Assembly: GCA_001599975.1 (NCBI GenBank)
Contig: BCIO01000003.1
Location: forward strand, 2,536,677 to 2,600,676
From: Cystobasidiopsis lactophilus
Taxonomy: Eukaryota; Basidiomycota; Agaricostilbomycetes; Agaricostilbales; Chionosphaeraceae
Length of the DNA stretch: 64,000 nt
Direction of reading: 5' to 3'
Shown here: one piece after another, positions 21,487-33,098 of the stretch
Position numbering within the stretch: the first letter of the stretch is position 1
Layout of the letters: each line of letters begins with the position of its first letter
Notes under the pieces: generated by a model
What the model was told of the DNA's origin: nothing
The model's input: only the letters and a program-made list of their open reading frames with translations
The model's database searches: none
Made by a program: the position numbers and the translations under genes

Positions 21487-22614
21487 ATGCACGAGAGGAG
21501 CCCCTTGAACCGCGTTCGCCAAATGCCCCCGGGCTCGTCTGAATACACTTCGATCCCAGTCGAGGATGAGGACGACCAGCTCAACAGCCCGCCCCTGTCG
21601 GCCAAAGCTAAGGGCAAGCAGCGGGCCACGTCCAGTTCGACTCGACCCCCAAAGCCAGTGCCGGCGCCCGAGTCGGTCGTGTTTGTCAATATCCGCTTTG
21701 CGACTTCTGTGCCCGACTTGCTAGGCCTCAGATTAACCGCTCAGCTGTCTGTGCGCGACCTCAAGAAGCAGGTGCGGCCCGCTTCTGTTGCAATGGCCGA
21801 AGCAATGTTGTGACGAATGGGACGCAGATCGTCCAGCAGCGCCCGGCGCTCGAGAACAAGCGGCTCAGGCTGATCTACTTTGGTCGAATGCTCACGGATG
21901 GCATCTACGTCGAGCCTTGGCTGAGCGCCATCCTCGAGCGGCAGGCCAAGCAGAGGGAGAACGCCTCGCTGTTTCAAGTCGCCCAGGCCGGTGTCGAGGC
22001 CGTCGTCAAAGCTGCGTCGAATGGCCTAGAGGAGGGGGAGGAGAGCGGCAAGCTGCCGGGCAAGAGCGCAGAGACGGCCGTGTGGATCAATTGCTCCATT
22101 GGCGAGCAGATCGAGCCCGTCGCCCCATTGCCCGAGGAGGCGGCTGCTGCCACTGCTTCTGAAGAGGTGCGTCCAGTCTTCCATTGCAGTCTTTGCAATG
22201 ACTGACAGTCGACAAATCGCACAGGAACCGACAGCGCCGCCGCAGGTGCTCAGGGGCTTCGACCGCCTCCGAGAGGCCGGCTTCAGCGAGGACGACGTGG
22301 CGTCCATGCGGGCTCAGTTTCAGTCCCGCTTGCCCGACGCACATCTAGAGCATGGCAATGTGCTAGGGGACGAGGATGAGCACGCCCGGGCATTGGAGGA
22401 CCAGTGGATGGAAGGCCTCAACGCCTCGTCGCTCGAATCCTCCACCTCGAACGAGTACATGACCTTGCTCAAAGGCGTCTGCTTGGGCTTCTTCTTCCCA
22501 CTGGTGCCCTTGTTCTTCTTTCGCACGCCCTTGTTCTCCAAGCAGCTCCAGATGGGCATCGTCGCCGGCACCATGTTCAACCTTGGCTTTGGCACTGTCC
22601 GGTTGTTTTCCTGA
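21487..22614 (+). CDS. DSC3: Dsc3-like subunit of the Golgi Dsc E3 ubiquitin ligase (UBL + DUF2407 C-terminal)
   Basis: Ubiquitin-like-domain subunit of the Dsc complex, which in fungi ubiquitinates Golgi/endosomal membrane proteins and activates SREBP-type sterol regulators. After a low-complexity leader the ubiquitin-like domain runs VFVNIRFATSVPDLLGLRLT, then across an intron at about 21772 to QQRPALENKRLRLIYFGRML. The second half contains GFDRLREAGFSEDDVASMRA, a feature of the C-terminal DUF2407 module, and ends with two predicted membrane helices (GVCLGFFFPLVPLFFFR and MGIVAGTMFNLGFGTVRLF). Start 21487 lies in CCCACCATG; an in-frame ATG at 21388 is possible. Two introns. Confidence 0.85.
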
Positions 22615-22862
22615 CCGGCACTTCATTTTGCAAATGGGTAAGGGACTCTACTATGCTTGCTCTTGCCTGGGCTGAAACTTGGTGGTGACTTAGAGGAATC
22701 GTTCCATCGAGCACGAAGTGATTACCGCCATGCCTGATTACTCTCAAGATGCTCGGTAGAGCTTCGTGTAATCGCTGAGAGAGGAATGCTGGCCACAGCA
22801 GGCAGCAGGGAGAGCGGTGTGGAGAAGACGTATGAAGGATCACCCCGCGGCACCGCTTTCGA

Positions 22863-23737
22863 ATGGCCAAACTGTCCTTGGATCGCGACCACCATGCCCA
22901 CGTTTGGGAAGCGCTTCATCTACTCCCCTCAAACGGTGGTCAGCTTGGAAGACTGGGTGGAGTTGCTCATTTGTGCGCCAAGCCTGTTTGCGGTGCTTGC
23001 CAAGCGTCGCGGTTGCTGATGATGCTTGGGCCCGCAGTCGTGGTGGATTCGCTCAAAAGAGCAGCTCTCGACTACATCGACCAGTTCATGCGCGGCTGCC
23101 CTCGTTGTGCCAAAAAAGCGGCCCAAGTGTTTCGCCCGACCTGCCCTTCGCATCGGGGCAAGGACCGTTTCTTCCGGATGTACCTCGATTTCCTCCAAGA
23201 CCTGATCGACGACGGCTTGATCCCCATCAAGGATGCGGCCGGCAACCCGGACAAAGCTTCCCGAGCGCTTGAGGCCCTCGAGCACCTGCTCGCCAACCAG
23301 CCGCTCATTGCCGCCCTCTTCGCCCACCTCTTTCGCAACTTTCCCCTCTCGCCCATTTACACGCTGCTGAACGATGGTTGTGGGCTGGACGTGAGCCGAA
23401 GGGAGGGAGCGGACCAAGACTTTCGGCTGGAAGAGCGGGCCGTCAGGCGCTCCCAGTCGTATGCCAAGATGCTGGACTTTGTCAGTCTGGGCTTCAATGC
23501 CGTGGTGGCCGACGAAGGATGGCTGGTGCGCTTTGCCTTTCCTCCGTTTCCTTCCTGGTCTTGATTTGTTCTCTCCAGCTGGCTGCCAATGTGATGGCAC
23601 TGTCGGCCAATTACTCGGATTGCCGGAACATCCGTTTGGAAGAGCTGTGTCGGTGTGAGTAGTGGCATTTGGGACTCTAGAGCGAGCGGTGATCTGATGG
23701 TGGCCAAACAGCGGGCCGGAAGCTCTATCTGGACTGA
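22863..23737 (+). CDS. Hypothetical protein with cysteine pairs
   Basis: Not recognised. Long open frame from 22863 (MAKLSLDRDHHAHVWEALHL) with cysteines in LCAKPVC, RGCPRC and RPTCPSH that could bind zinc, then a helical, leucine-rich stretch (MYLDFLQDLIDDGLIPIKD, LEALEHLLANQPLIAALFAH). An intron at about 23527-23579 joins ADEGWL to LAANVMALSANYSDC. The last joint uses a GTGAGT donor at about 23655 and gives the end GRKLYLD with stop at 23735-23737; without it the protein would stop at 23662. A further intron around 22997-23037 is optional, since the frame is open through it. Confidence 0.5.
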
Positions 23738-24082
23738 ACTGAACCAACCTATGTCCTTGTATTTATGCATCATAGGGCTGTTGGCTGTGCAAAGTACAGA
23801 TGCACCACGTTTGCCTCTTAGGGCTTGCTGAGGTCCATTTCGCGCCCCGGGCCACTGAGTCTTGGCCTCGCGCGGTCATCGTCGACAAGCTCCAGCGCTG
23901 TGCAACGCTCGTCTGCCTCTCGCTCTTACATTCTTCATATCACTTCCGCAGTCTCTCGCCGTTTGCCCTCTCCGAGAGCTCAAGACGCACCCTCCTTCTG
24001 GCGCTCAATTTCGGCGCCAAAACTGCAAATGCAGCGCGCCGGATCCTCCTAACCGCACTTGTGTAACATTCAAAGCCAAGCC
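23738..24082. other. Intergenic before the MYND tandem
   Basis: No gene seen; likely promoter of MYND copy 1. Confidence 0.45.
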
Positions 24083-25322
24083 ATGCCTCTCCAGGTGGTG
24101 TTCCAAGACATTGCGGCCGACGAGGTAGTCACCCTCCAGGGAATGAAGCCCAGCACCGTCGACACAGAATACTTCATAGTGCCTTCCAAGGACTGTGAAC
24201 GACTCAAACTCCCCGAGTACGAGGACATCCTTCAGCACTGCTATGGTATGTATCACCGTTTCGCGATTTCATTGAACGCAGGGCACTGATGCAAGAGGGA
24301 AGGCCGATTTGACGCCGACCTGCCCGTAAAAGGGTTGTTCACGGCCTCCATGTCGACGTGCTGTGCGATTATCATACATTGCGAAGCAACCGGCCGATTC
24401 GCTTTTGCCCATACCCCTCCAAACTTTGCCCTCGAACCCTTTTTCGACCAGCTGCAGTACGTCACCTCCGGCAGGCAAGGCGGCCGCCGCAAGGTGTCTT
24501 GTCTCATCATCAAGGGTCTGGCTTACCAAGACATGCACTCCAAGCCCAAGAACGCTTACGGTTCCGCCGAGGCCTACTCGCACTTCGAGTACCTGGCCCA
24601 GCAGCTCGGCGTGGTCTCCGAGTACAAGCTGGCCGTGGACTTTGAAGTGCAGCACTTCGTCGAATGTGCCTCTCTGGGCGCGGTGTCGCTGGACAAGGAT
24701 GGCACGGTCAGCATATTTCGCGTCGGCTGCCCTTTGGCCAATATCCAGCCCGACGCCACCGGCTTCCTCTTTGATGCTCACGCCGGCCACAGATACACCG
24801 ACCATCGCATCCTTTACCCCCGTTATGTCGCCCTCGCTGGTTTTGCTATGAACGTGGAGGCCAAGCAATATCCGACTTTCCTCACTTGGGACAATACGTG
24901 CTACTGCTCAGCGCCACCTGTGCCCACGCCACTCCGCGAGTATATGCGTGCACTAAAGCTGGGACTGTTAGATGCAGAGATCATCGAGCTCATGCGCGCC
25001 CATGCCGACAGCGTCGGCCGCTGTCTCGTCAACGCGGAGGCCTTCGTCGACGAGCGCTTTCACTATGTCCTCAAGTTCCTCAAAATGACCTGTGACAAGG
25101 ACCACAAGGTCTGTGATCGAAGGCATTGCGTCTCTCAGGGCTTGCTTTTCTGCTCGGCTTGCTCTGGTGGGTTGCACTTCTCATCGCTTCTCTACATGTG
25201 TTGTGTTGAGGACTAGCCCAGGCGCTTCTTACTGCGGACCCGTCCATCAAGCAGAAGACTGGGGAGCCCATCGTGAGTTCTGCATGGCGCACAGGGATCG
25301 CTTGGTGGAGGAAGACGAATAG
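24083..25322 (+). CDS. MYND zinc-finger protein, tandem copy 1
   Basis: Three exons. Exon 1 is MPLQVVFQDIAADEVVTLQG to LQHCYG; exon 2 carries an unrecognised globular region with CEATGRFAFAHTPPNFALEP and VSLDKDGTVSIFRV; the last intron (GTGGGT...CAG, ending about 25218) splits the zinc finger. The C-terminus reads CDRRHCVSQGLLFCSAC then GASYCGPVHQAEDWGAHREF and C, the C-C-C-C-YC-HQ-W-H-C spacing of a MYND finger. MYND fingers bind proline-rich partner peptides; here the finger is at the very end and no SET or other catalytic domain is visible. Copies 2 and 3 follow on the same strand. Confidence 0.8.
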
Positions 25323-25857
25323 GTTGTGGCGCGTCAGGCCAGAAAAAGAGGCAATAGATGCTGTCGCTTAGGGCTTGGTCTACTTGTAGTGTGCCACAGT
25401 CCGTGCCCAAGCTTTTTGCAAGTCTTAGTCCACCCACTTTTTGCCACCGGTCCTGCTCAAAATCAATCTGACGGCCCCTGTCGTCGCGTCTTTCCCTCCA
25501 GCCATTCAGCGGAGGTAATGCCTTTTCTGTGTCCCCTTCGCGTCACTTTATGGCTGTGCTTGCGATGCCTTGCGGAGAGCCTTTCCCTCCCCGATTGGGA
25601 TTTGGAGCGCGACTCGGCTCGAAATGGGAGCGCCCGAAGAAGTCAGGCCTCTGTCGTTCGATTGGCCTGATGGGCCCCCTTGTTGACCTCATTCAATGCT
25701 TTCACATGTGATCTTACAATGCCAGTGACAGAGGAGCTGCAAATCTGCTTCGTGCCGTGACAGGCTTCCATCCGAAGAAAGCCCTCCTCCTCGCTCTCTG
25801 TCTTGTCTGTCAGCAGCCTCTTTCTGGACCCTGCACACTCGCAATAACGCCAGCTAT
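25323..25857. other. Intergenic between MYND copies 1 and 2
   Basis: No gene seen. Confidence 0.45.
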
Positions 25858-27131
25858 ATGTCTTTGAGAGTGGAGACCAGGACGCTTGCGAAGGAGGAGA
25901 TCCTCGACGTTGGAGCTGTCGGCGCCATTTCCCGAGCAAAGCATGTTTACGTCAAAGATGATCAACCTTTCGCCAATCGCAAGGAGATCTTCAAGTTCTG
26001 CTATGGCGAGCTCTCAGATGAAGACGCAAAGTACCCGGCTGACGAGGGGAACAGGCCGCATGGACCCACTTCGTTCAGACTGCCCTGGCTTCTTCATCAC
26101 CAAACTCCCGTATTACGCCTTGTACGACGTTCGCTTTCTGATTTAGCAAGAAGCATGCTCAAGATGAAAGCTTTCAGCGTCATCCGTTGCGAACAAACTG
26201 GTCGTTCAACCCTTTCGAACCTCGCCTACCCTTGCCCGAGCGAATACTTCTACGAGCAGCTGAACTACGTCATTGGAAGTGACTGCGACCGCCAAACCAT
26301 CGTCCAGATTCTGGCCATCAAAGGCTCGGCGCATGTTTCTAGCGAGCTGGTGAAAGCAGGCACTTTGAATGGCGCGGATCGTAGATTATTCCAAGATCTT
26401 CACGCGAGCATCGCCTTCATCAAACAAACGCAACCCGATTTTGACATCCAGCTGCAAGTCCACGCCCAGCCTCTTCCTCTTGGAGCCTTGCTGTTGGACG
26501 CCGACGGATTGATCACCATTTTGCGCCTCCTCGATCCGGTTCCCACTCCCTTACAGCCTCCTACTGCCGCCACGCTGCTGGGTGTTACAGAAGAGTTCAA
26601 AGCACACGCCAAATACTACACCCTGGCCGCTCAATTTCTGCTGACTGGGACGTTCACCGCATGCGCCCTGCGCCGCCTGCCGCCCTTGATGCTTCAATTC
26701 GACAACAGCACGCTTCGACATCCCCCTCAGATCCCTTCTAGCTGCAGAGAGCTCATGCGGGCAGTGAAGCTGGGCCGGTCCGAAACCGAGATCTTGGAGC
26801 TCATCCGAGCTGTTCCAGAGGCCAAGGAGGCTTTGACGATGTTTCCAACGCAGCAAGCAGACAAGATGCACATTGCTCTTTATGGAATTTTGCTGCTGGC
26901 GTGCAACATCAAGAGTCGAGTTTGTGACTGCCAAGGGTGCCTCAACTCTGGGCGCCAATTTTGCTCGGGCTGCTCGGGTATGTCTTCCTCTCGCTTATCT
27001 TCCTTTAGTGGAGCTTATGGTCTCTCACAGGAGCATCGTACTGTGGGAAGGAGTGTCAAGCCAAGGACTGGGCGCTGGGAGGGCACCGCGAGTTTTGCCA
27101 GGCTCATCTCGTCAAGAGGGCTGCCACCTGA
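25858..27131 (+). CDS. MYND zinc-finger protein, tandem copy 2
   Basis: Starts MSLRVETRTLAKEEILDVGA. The first intron of the sibling genes lies after the CYG triad; here the frame is open through the corresponding position (about 26005-26160), so that intron may be lost or retained. Shared positions with copies 1 and 3 include FSVIRCEQTGRSTLSNLAYP, LLLDADGLITILRL and SSCRELMRAVKLGRSETEIL. The C-terminal MYND finger, split by an intron at about 26976-27030, reads CDCQGCLNSGRQFCSGCSG then ASYCGKECQAKDWALGGHRE and FC. Two extra residues sit between the Trp and the His compared with copies 1 and 3. Function unknown. Confidence 0.78.
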
Positions 27132-27480
27132 AGCGCGCCATCGGTTCATTTCTTGTACCTTAGTACTGCAAAACAACGGGATATCCTCTGTACCACTACT
27201 TAGACCGGCTTTCCTGATACCGCCGCCACTTTTGTCAATTTGAGTTCAAGTTGAAACCGCACTTTGTTCCCTCGCTTGCGGCCTCGACGAAGACTCTGCT
27301 CCTGATTTGTCTGTCTTAGGCTGAATTCTGCTGGATCAAGGAGGCAGCAAGGCACTCAACGTCCTGGCCTCGCGCCCTCGCGCAGCCCTCCTTCTCTCGT
27401 GTCTCTGATTGCTGCCGCCCCTTTCCGAGATTGTGTTCTTCCACAGCGCTACACTTTCTTGCGTATCAACGACGAGAGTT
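27132..27480. other. Intergenic between MYND copies 2 and 3
   Basis: No gene seen. Confidence 0.45.
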
Positions 27481-28704
27481 ATGCCTTTGCGGATCGTATA
27501 CAAGACTCTCGCCAAAGGAGACGTCTACGTGCCTCGCCCAACCGGGCCCAGGCCAGATCTCGCCGGCAGCTTTGAGCGCATTCCGTTGCATGTTGTCGCC
27601 AATGACAACAGCATTTTTTCCGGATATTGTGAAATTCTGAACGCGGGATGCGGTATGTAGTTTTGGCCAAGATCTTACAATCTCGCTCACTCCTCTTGAC
27701 TAGCCCACCTTGACCCTTCCGTTGACCGAAAGGGCGCTCTCGCCAGCAATATCAGCGCCGCTAACGCTGTCATAATGAGCTGCGAGGAAACTGGCCGCCT
27801 TACCGTCTGCGTGGCCCCTCCCGGAGCAGAGAAAGAAGCGTTTCTGGAGCAACTCGCCTTCGTGGCCGACGGCGACCGCCCACCCGGCTCCTCGCATCGA
27901 ACTGTCGAGGCCCTGATATTCAAGGGAGCATTGCACAGCGACCCCACGTGGCAGTCTATCTTTGAAGACGCCTCCAAGAGGATCGAGACCGTCATCCGCA
28001 AAGGAGCAGAGGCGATCGGCCCAGAGACTCTGGCCATTCAGATTAAGGTCGCCGATCACCCTCCCCCTTTAGCTGTCGTCTTCTTGGACGCGGACGGCAC
28101 CATCACCATCCCTCAACTGGCCGGGGATGCGCTGCCCGAGGTCGACATTGCCACCGACCTTCCTGTTCTCTTCAATCTCAACGCTCCGCGCGACGATACA
28201 TTCGCCTTTGCGGCTCGTCACGCCTTGCTCAACATTTATGCAACGTCGGTGGAGGCCCGCGGACACCCGGTGCCTCTCCTTTTTGACCACGGCGTTTATC
28301 AGCTCCCACCCCCCATCCCCGACGGCCTTCGTGAACTCATGCGCGCGACCAGGCTCAAGCACATCATTCCAGAAGACCTCAAGATAGCCAGGCAAACTCT
28401 TCGTGCCAACTTTGGCGAGAACAGCGAGGACAACATCGAGGCGCGACTGCAAGTGATCCTGCAGCAAGTGGTTCCCAATTGCGATTCCAACACGAAGACC
28501 AGCGACGTCCGTGGCTGCATTTGTCGAGGCTCTCTGTTCTGCCAGGGCTGCTTAGGTTCGATTGTTCATTGAAGCACCGTTCCCGCCACCTGATTCGAAC
28601 TTCCTACAGGAGCTTCATACTGCCATTCCAAGCATCAAAAGGAGGACTGGGCCATTCACAAATCTTTTTGCAGGTCCCACCGAACCAAGAAAGGGCAGGC
28701 TTGA
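27481..28704 (+). CDS. MYND zinc-finger protein, tandem copy 3
   Basis: Three exons with the same intron positions as copy 1. Exon 1 MPLRIVYKTLAKGDVYVPRP to LNAGCG; exon 2 opens AHLDPSVDRKGALASN and holds MSCEETGRLTVCVAPPG, VVFLDADGTITIPQL and DGLRELMRATRLKHIIPEDL, all shared with its siblings; exon 3 completes the finger CICRGSLFCQGCLG / ASYCHSKHQKEDWAIHKSFC. The repeated FLDADGTI/SLDKDGTV element marks a conserved strand-turn-strand in the unknown domain. The stop is at 28702-28704. Confidence 0.8.
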
Positions 28705-28933
28705 GGGCGGGAGTGAAGGTTGAGAGGTACATCAAAGCGGGCACAAACGTTCCACTCGTCCTCAATAGCTGGAATCGATCTCTCCTCGTGCCATAAGCAA
28801 GGCTGAAACCCACATTTTGAGCGATCTTTTGGCCGCCGCCACCCGTCGCTCTTTAGCTCAAACTTCAACGGCCGTCCTGAGGAATCTCCTTCTCGCTTCT
28901 TTGTCCAGAACCGTCTAAATCAGTGCTTGAAAA

Positions 28934-30389
28934 ATGGTGAGTGCCAGATCTTTCGACAAAGAGCGAAGCTCATTCGCTTGTTGGGCAGGCTGGGGCCGGC
29001 CTTTTGGGGATGCCTGTCTCCATCTTGGAGGAGATCTTTAGCATCGCTGCCACCCGCCAGATCCCCGACGACGAGGACGAGGACAGGATAGGTCCCGCAG
29101 ACCTGTTCTACACCCAGCGACTTGACATCAACCTCTCGCAACCTTACGCCCCAGATACCCTTCCGCTGCAGCTCATCTGCAAATCTTTGACGGAAGTGGC
29201 CCGGCGTGCAATTTGGCACACGCTCCTTGTTTGGATTAGCGCCACGGACGATCAAGAGACGCTGCAACTGCTGTCGCGCGGCGGTCTGCCTTGGGTGACC
29301 TCAAGGCTTGCTGGGCTGGATTGGACCACGACCGAGCGCTACACTCGCGTTCTGCATGTCTACATTGCCTTTGGCGTTGACAATACAGTCTCCACCCGCC
29401 AGCTGCTAAAGAACAAAAGCTTGGTCGCCATGGCGCGGACTCTCAGCTCGCTGGTGCGGCGCCTGGACAACGTCAAGGAGACGCAACTCATCCTTCAATC
29501 GTACTTTCTGCGGCACTGCCTGCAGTTCTTCGACTTCTGGGCCCAAGAAAAGACAGCATCGTTCTACATTGAAGCGGCGGTCCAGGGTGTTGTACGACCA
29601 GGACCCGCCTTGCCCGTCTTTGGGCCTCAGCTGCTTCAAGCGTCTCTCAACGTAAATCTCGAGAGCTTGCCGCTGCACTTGTTGCCTCCCACGCTAGAAA
29701 CGAGGCGCGACCCGATCGATCTCTCCGTTTTCGCATCTCTTGACGCCGTTGTGACCATTCGGTTCGCCCACGATATCCCGCCGCTCGACATCAGTTTGTA
29801 TCATACTTCGAATCTAGTCGATCTGCACATGTCGTGCAGCTTGGTGGTCGCCGCCTCGGTCGACCTGCTCCGTCTTTTGTTGTCGCACGCTGACCGCCTC
29901 ACCACCCTGGTCATCGATTGCCCAGACTCGGAGACAATGGAGCAGTTTCCGTTTGAAGTCCTCCGTTGTATCTCGAGCGATCAGCTAGAGGAAGTCGCAC
30001 TGCCTCTCGGCCCGCCCGATGCTATTCCCAGCCAGGTCTTCGACAGCGGTCTGGAAACGCTCCGGCTCTTGATTCCGTCATGTGACGACGCCATCTTCCA
30101 GCGTGTTCACGGTCTGCTGGAGCGACTACCGATGTGGCTTAAAGAGCTCAAGCTGCAAGTGGTCAACTCGCAAGAGGCCCATCGCTCGACGGAGGAGCTG
30201 GAACTGGAGTGGCAAGGCCAACAGGCCCTGTTTGACAAATGGGGTGTAACACCAACGGATTTTTTGATCTTGGATGCAAGCTCATGGCTGAAGCAGTGGG
30301 GGTGGTGGTATCCAAAGAAGGAAAGCGATTGGGAGGAGGAGGAGGAGGAGGAGGAGGAGGAGGAGGAAACGGCCCACCCTATCAAATGA
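28934..30389 (+). CDS. F-box-like protein with acidic C-terminal tail
   Basis: Exon 1 is the ATG alone (28934-28936), followed by an intron at 28937-28988; splicing gives MAGAGLLGMPVSILEEIFSI, an F-box-type opening, with LPLQLICKSLTEVARRAIWH completing the box. The remainder is leucine-rich and probably helical/LRR-like (LLRLLLSHADRLTTLVIDCP, LERLPMWLKELKLQVV). The end is a run of about thirteen glutamates encoded by a GGA repeat (30331-30369), then TAHPIK. It is a different branch from the 15-20 kb F-box family. Ubiquitin-ligase adaptor role is inferred. Confidence 0.72.
30331..30369 (+). repeat. GAG/GGA microsatellite coding poly-Glu
   Basis: A nearly pure trinucleotide repeat inside the coding region, encoding the acidic tail of the F-box-like protein. 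Length is likely to vary between strains. Confidence 0.85.
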
Positions 30390-31611
30390 CCAGACTTTGG
30401 TGAGTCCAAGTATCTGCTGTCCGTCCTTTATCTCACCCACGCTTGATTTGATCCAGCACAAGCGTCAAATCTTCCAGTCGCTGTTCCCGACCTTTGCCTC
30501 GGATGTCTCTGGTCTGGGGTTCTTGAGAAGCTTTCGCGCGTCTTCCTTTGCATTGTACCGAGCAATACATCGACCTTATCAACGGAGCGTCATTGCGAGC
30601 GTACCACATCTCGCCATATGGCCACGATTCGCGGGACTCGGAGAGCTGAGAGGGCCTCTTTAGCTCTCCCGACCATCTTTCAAGCAACTACATACGATTC
30701 TTCATAAGATCTGGAGGGGTCTTGATCTTGTTCCCAAATGGCGGGCTTCTGCCGACGCTCGCATTGCTTTCGAGGTCGAGCTAGATTCTCAGTGGCAGCC
30801 CAGGGGTCCCTAGCTCGTCAGGGATGCCCGGACCCACCTTTTCTGCCTCTCTTCTTCTGCCTACCAGACGTACTCCGTCTTCCAATCTTCCAACCTTCTA
30901 GAGGCTATTAGCAAACAGCCCAGAATAGACGGCGGCAGCGATCATCAGCCTTACCCAACTTGGCTCGCTTCTGATTTCTCGTTGCCACAGCACGATTTAT
31001 GACACAAGGCGCCCATGAATGAGCAATGCCGAGGAAATTCCCCGCGAATTTCCAAGATGCGTCCTCCACTCAGAGTTCAATGTCGTTTCAGATGGGCTCC
31101 TCTCGAGCCTTCTCCAGAGCCCACTGTGACCCCTGGAACTTGTCTCATGTCTCTAACTACGTTCTCAAGTATCGTCACTGTCTGAGAACGCCTTCTCGTC
31201 TCTCATGCCTTGGATGCTCCTAAGAACTTTCAGAAGGCGTCTTCCACTCAAACGTCGACTTCCTCTCAAAAGTGTCCGTCTCAAGCCTTCTCCAGAGCCC
31301 ACTGTGACCCCTGAAACTTGTCTCATGTCTCTAAGTACGTTCTCCAATATCGTCACTGTCTGAGAAGGCCTTCTCGTCCTTCATGCCTCGGGCGCCTTGA
31401 CTCTGTCGCGGGTGTTTTCCCGTTTTCCCCTTCTCCTCTTCAATCACATGACATGCAAGACCCAGGGTATAAGAAGGCCAAGGGAACTCTTGTACCTCTT
31501 CAGACAAGACCAGAGCCCAGCGAGATCTCTTTGCTATACATTATCGGTCTCACGTCACCGGAGCCTCTCCAACTTCTCTCCTCGAAACAGCGAACCAACG
31601 ACCCAGCAACC
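30390..31611. other. Intergenic, 1.2 kb, with a diverged direct repeat
   Basis: No gene called. It contains a tandem pair of about 110-base repeats (see next entry) and, at its right end, the leader of the 56-residue small ORF. Confidence 0.45.
31101..31389. repeat. Two-copy direct repeat, ~178-base period
   Basis: The segment 31101-31211 recurs at 31279-31389 with a handful of substitutions; both contain GCCTTCTCCAGAGCCCACTG, ACTTGTCTCATGTCTCTAA and ATCGTCACTGTCTGAGAA. No open frame is shared. It may be a non-coding RNA or regulatory duplication, or simple slippage. Confidence 0.75.
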
Positions 31612-31782
31612 ATGACCACGTCTCCGGCAGATGGGCACAATCTCGCGTGGAACAGGGATCCCGGCTACCTGCAGGCTCACTTCCGCAGCGCCTGGTATCC
31701 CGTTTACTCGGACGCGGGCGGCCACTACATTTGGTACAACCACTATCAATACCACATCACCATGCTCAACTTCACCGGCTGA
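31612..31782 (+). CDS. Conserved 56-residue small protein, copy A
   Basis: Begins MTTSPADGHNLAWNRDPGYL and ends YHITMLNFTG. Forty-four of 56 positions are identical to copy B at 33099, without indels, while flanking duplicated DNA has many gaps. Rich in aromatic residues (Trp, Tyr, His), no signal peptide or membrane segment. Function unknown. The start context is AACCATGACC in both copies. Confidence 0.6.
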   Translation: MTTSPADGHNLAWNRDPGYLQAHFRSAWYPVYSDAGGHYIWYNHYQYHITMLNFTG

Positions 31783-33098
31783 AATAGCGCCACAGAAGGG
31801 TACGCCGGGAGCTGACTTTCATCTGGCCAACGCTCTTCTGACATTATCCCGTAGCTGGCTGCAGGATCTCCAAATCCAAGAGGGGACGCCTTTTTTGACC
31901 CGGCCCGAATACCTTCTGCCTGACCTTGAATGCACTTGTTTCCTTCTTGACCCCTGTTTTTTGCCACCTTGCCCCCCTCGACGAACATTCTTCGCATCTG
32001 CCGCCTTTCTTTTTCTTCCCTCTTGTGTGCCCTTACTGAGTTCTAAGCTTGGCCCGCATCCGCTGAGTAAAATCCCCTGGTTCAATGAGCGAGCGCGGCC
32101 ATCGACCTTCCGACTGTGCCGTTTTCTTGTGCTTGAAGTAGATCCATGAGCCGCGCGAATTGATCAGTCTTATGCAGTTCAATGTGCAATTTGAGAGCGA
32201 CAAATGAGCCCGCACAAACCGCGAGTCTGATATTCGCCACCTGCCTGTGCTGATCGGGCTTCCGCGGCGCCTGAACTCGCCCAGCCAAGAAGTCAAGATG
32301 CTCGCGCGCCGGTCGCTGATGTGCTGTTGCTTCTTGTCCATCCTATGCCGTCGGACTCCATCTGCAAATGCTGCCTCGGCGGCGTCGTCTTCCGAGGCGC
32401 GGCATCATCCGTCTATGGAATGCGGAAGACCTTTACTTGAAGCCGGCCACTCTCAACCTTTTCCTGTCTGCTACCGAGTGCCTTCCTCCCTGCCATTGCG
32501 CGTGTTAGTCGCTCCGAAGACGAGTAGTGCCTTCATCCTGTCTTCTCCTTCAAATGCGTACTTTGGCGGAAGATTTCTCGTCCCCTTGCTGCCCAATCCC
32601 TGACTTGACGGCCTGTTCCCCTTCCATTTCCAACTGCGATCGTCTTCTCCAAGAGCAGCTCACGAAGGCGGACACTGGCCCGAACATTTCAAAGCCATCC
32701 TGCTGCGGTTTCCCCCAGAACTCGCCTCACCGCGGCCGCTTCTAGAGGAGGGGTCTCACCTTCACTCGCCCAGGTCTCTTCCATCGTTCTGTGACACGCT
32801 CTCGACCTGCACTCTCTTCGGCTCGCGGCCTCAAGAAGCCATATATCCTCTTGGCATGCCTCGTCACCCCCTCAAAGCTCCGGGATGAGTCGGGTCGAAA
32901 TCCGCGCGCGGACGACCTATGTCCTTCGTTACAGGACTCTGCGCCGCGGGAGGGTCAATGTCTGTTCTAAACAGGACTCCGTGGAGCCCGCTGTCCTGGA
33001 ATTTGCAAATTGGCGGCCTTTACATTTTCTTGCTCTCTGTCTTACAACCAAGGCCCACCCTTACCCCCCAACAAGCGAACGCACTCAAGCCAACCACC
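31783..33098. repeat. Duplicated segment, copy A downstream part, with truncated bL19m 5' end
   Basis: From about 31784 to 32400 this matches 33270-33890 (for example TAGCTGGCTGCAGGATCTCC in both, and the AAACCGCGAGTCT element near 32216 and 33717). At 32298 it carries ATGCTCGCGCGCCGGTCGCT, the counterpart of the bL19m start at 33810, but similarity ends within about 40 bases and no bL19m body follows. The rest, to 33098, shows nothing recognisable apart from the leader of copy B. Confidence 0.65.
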
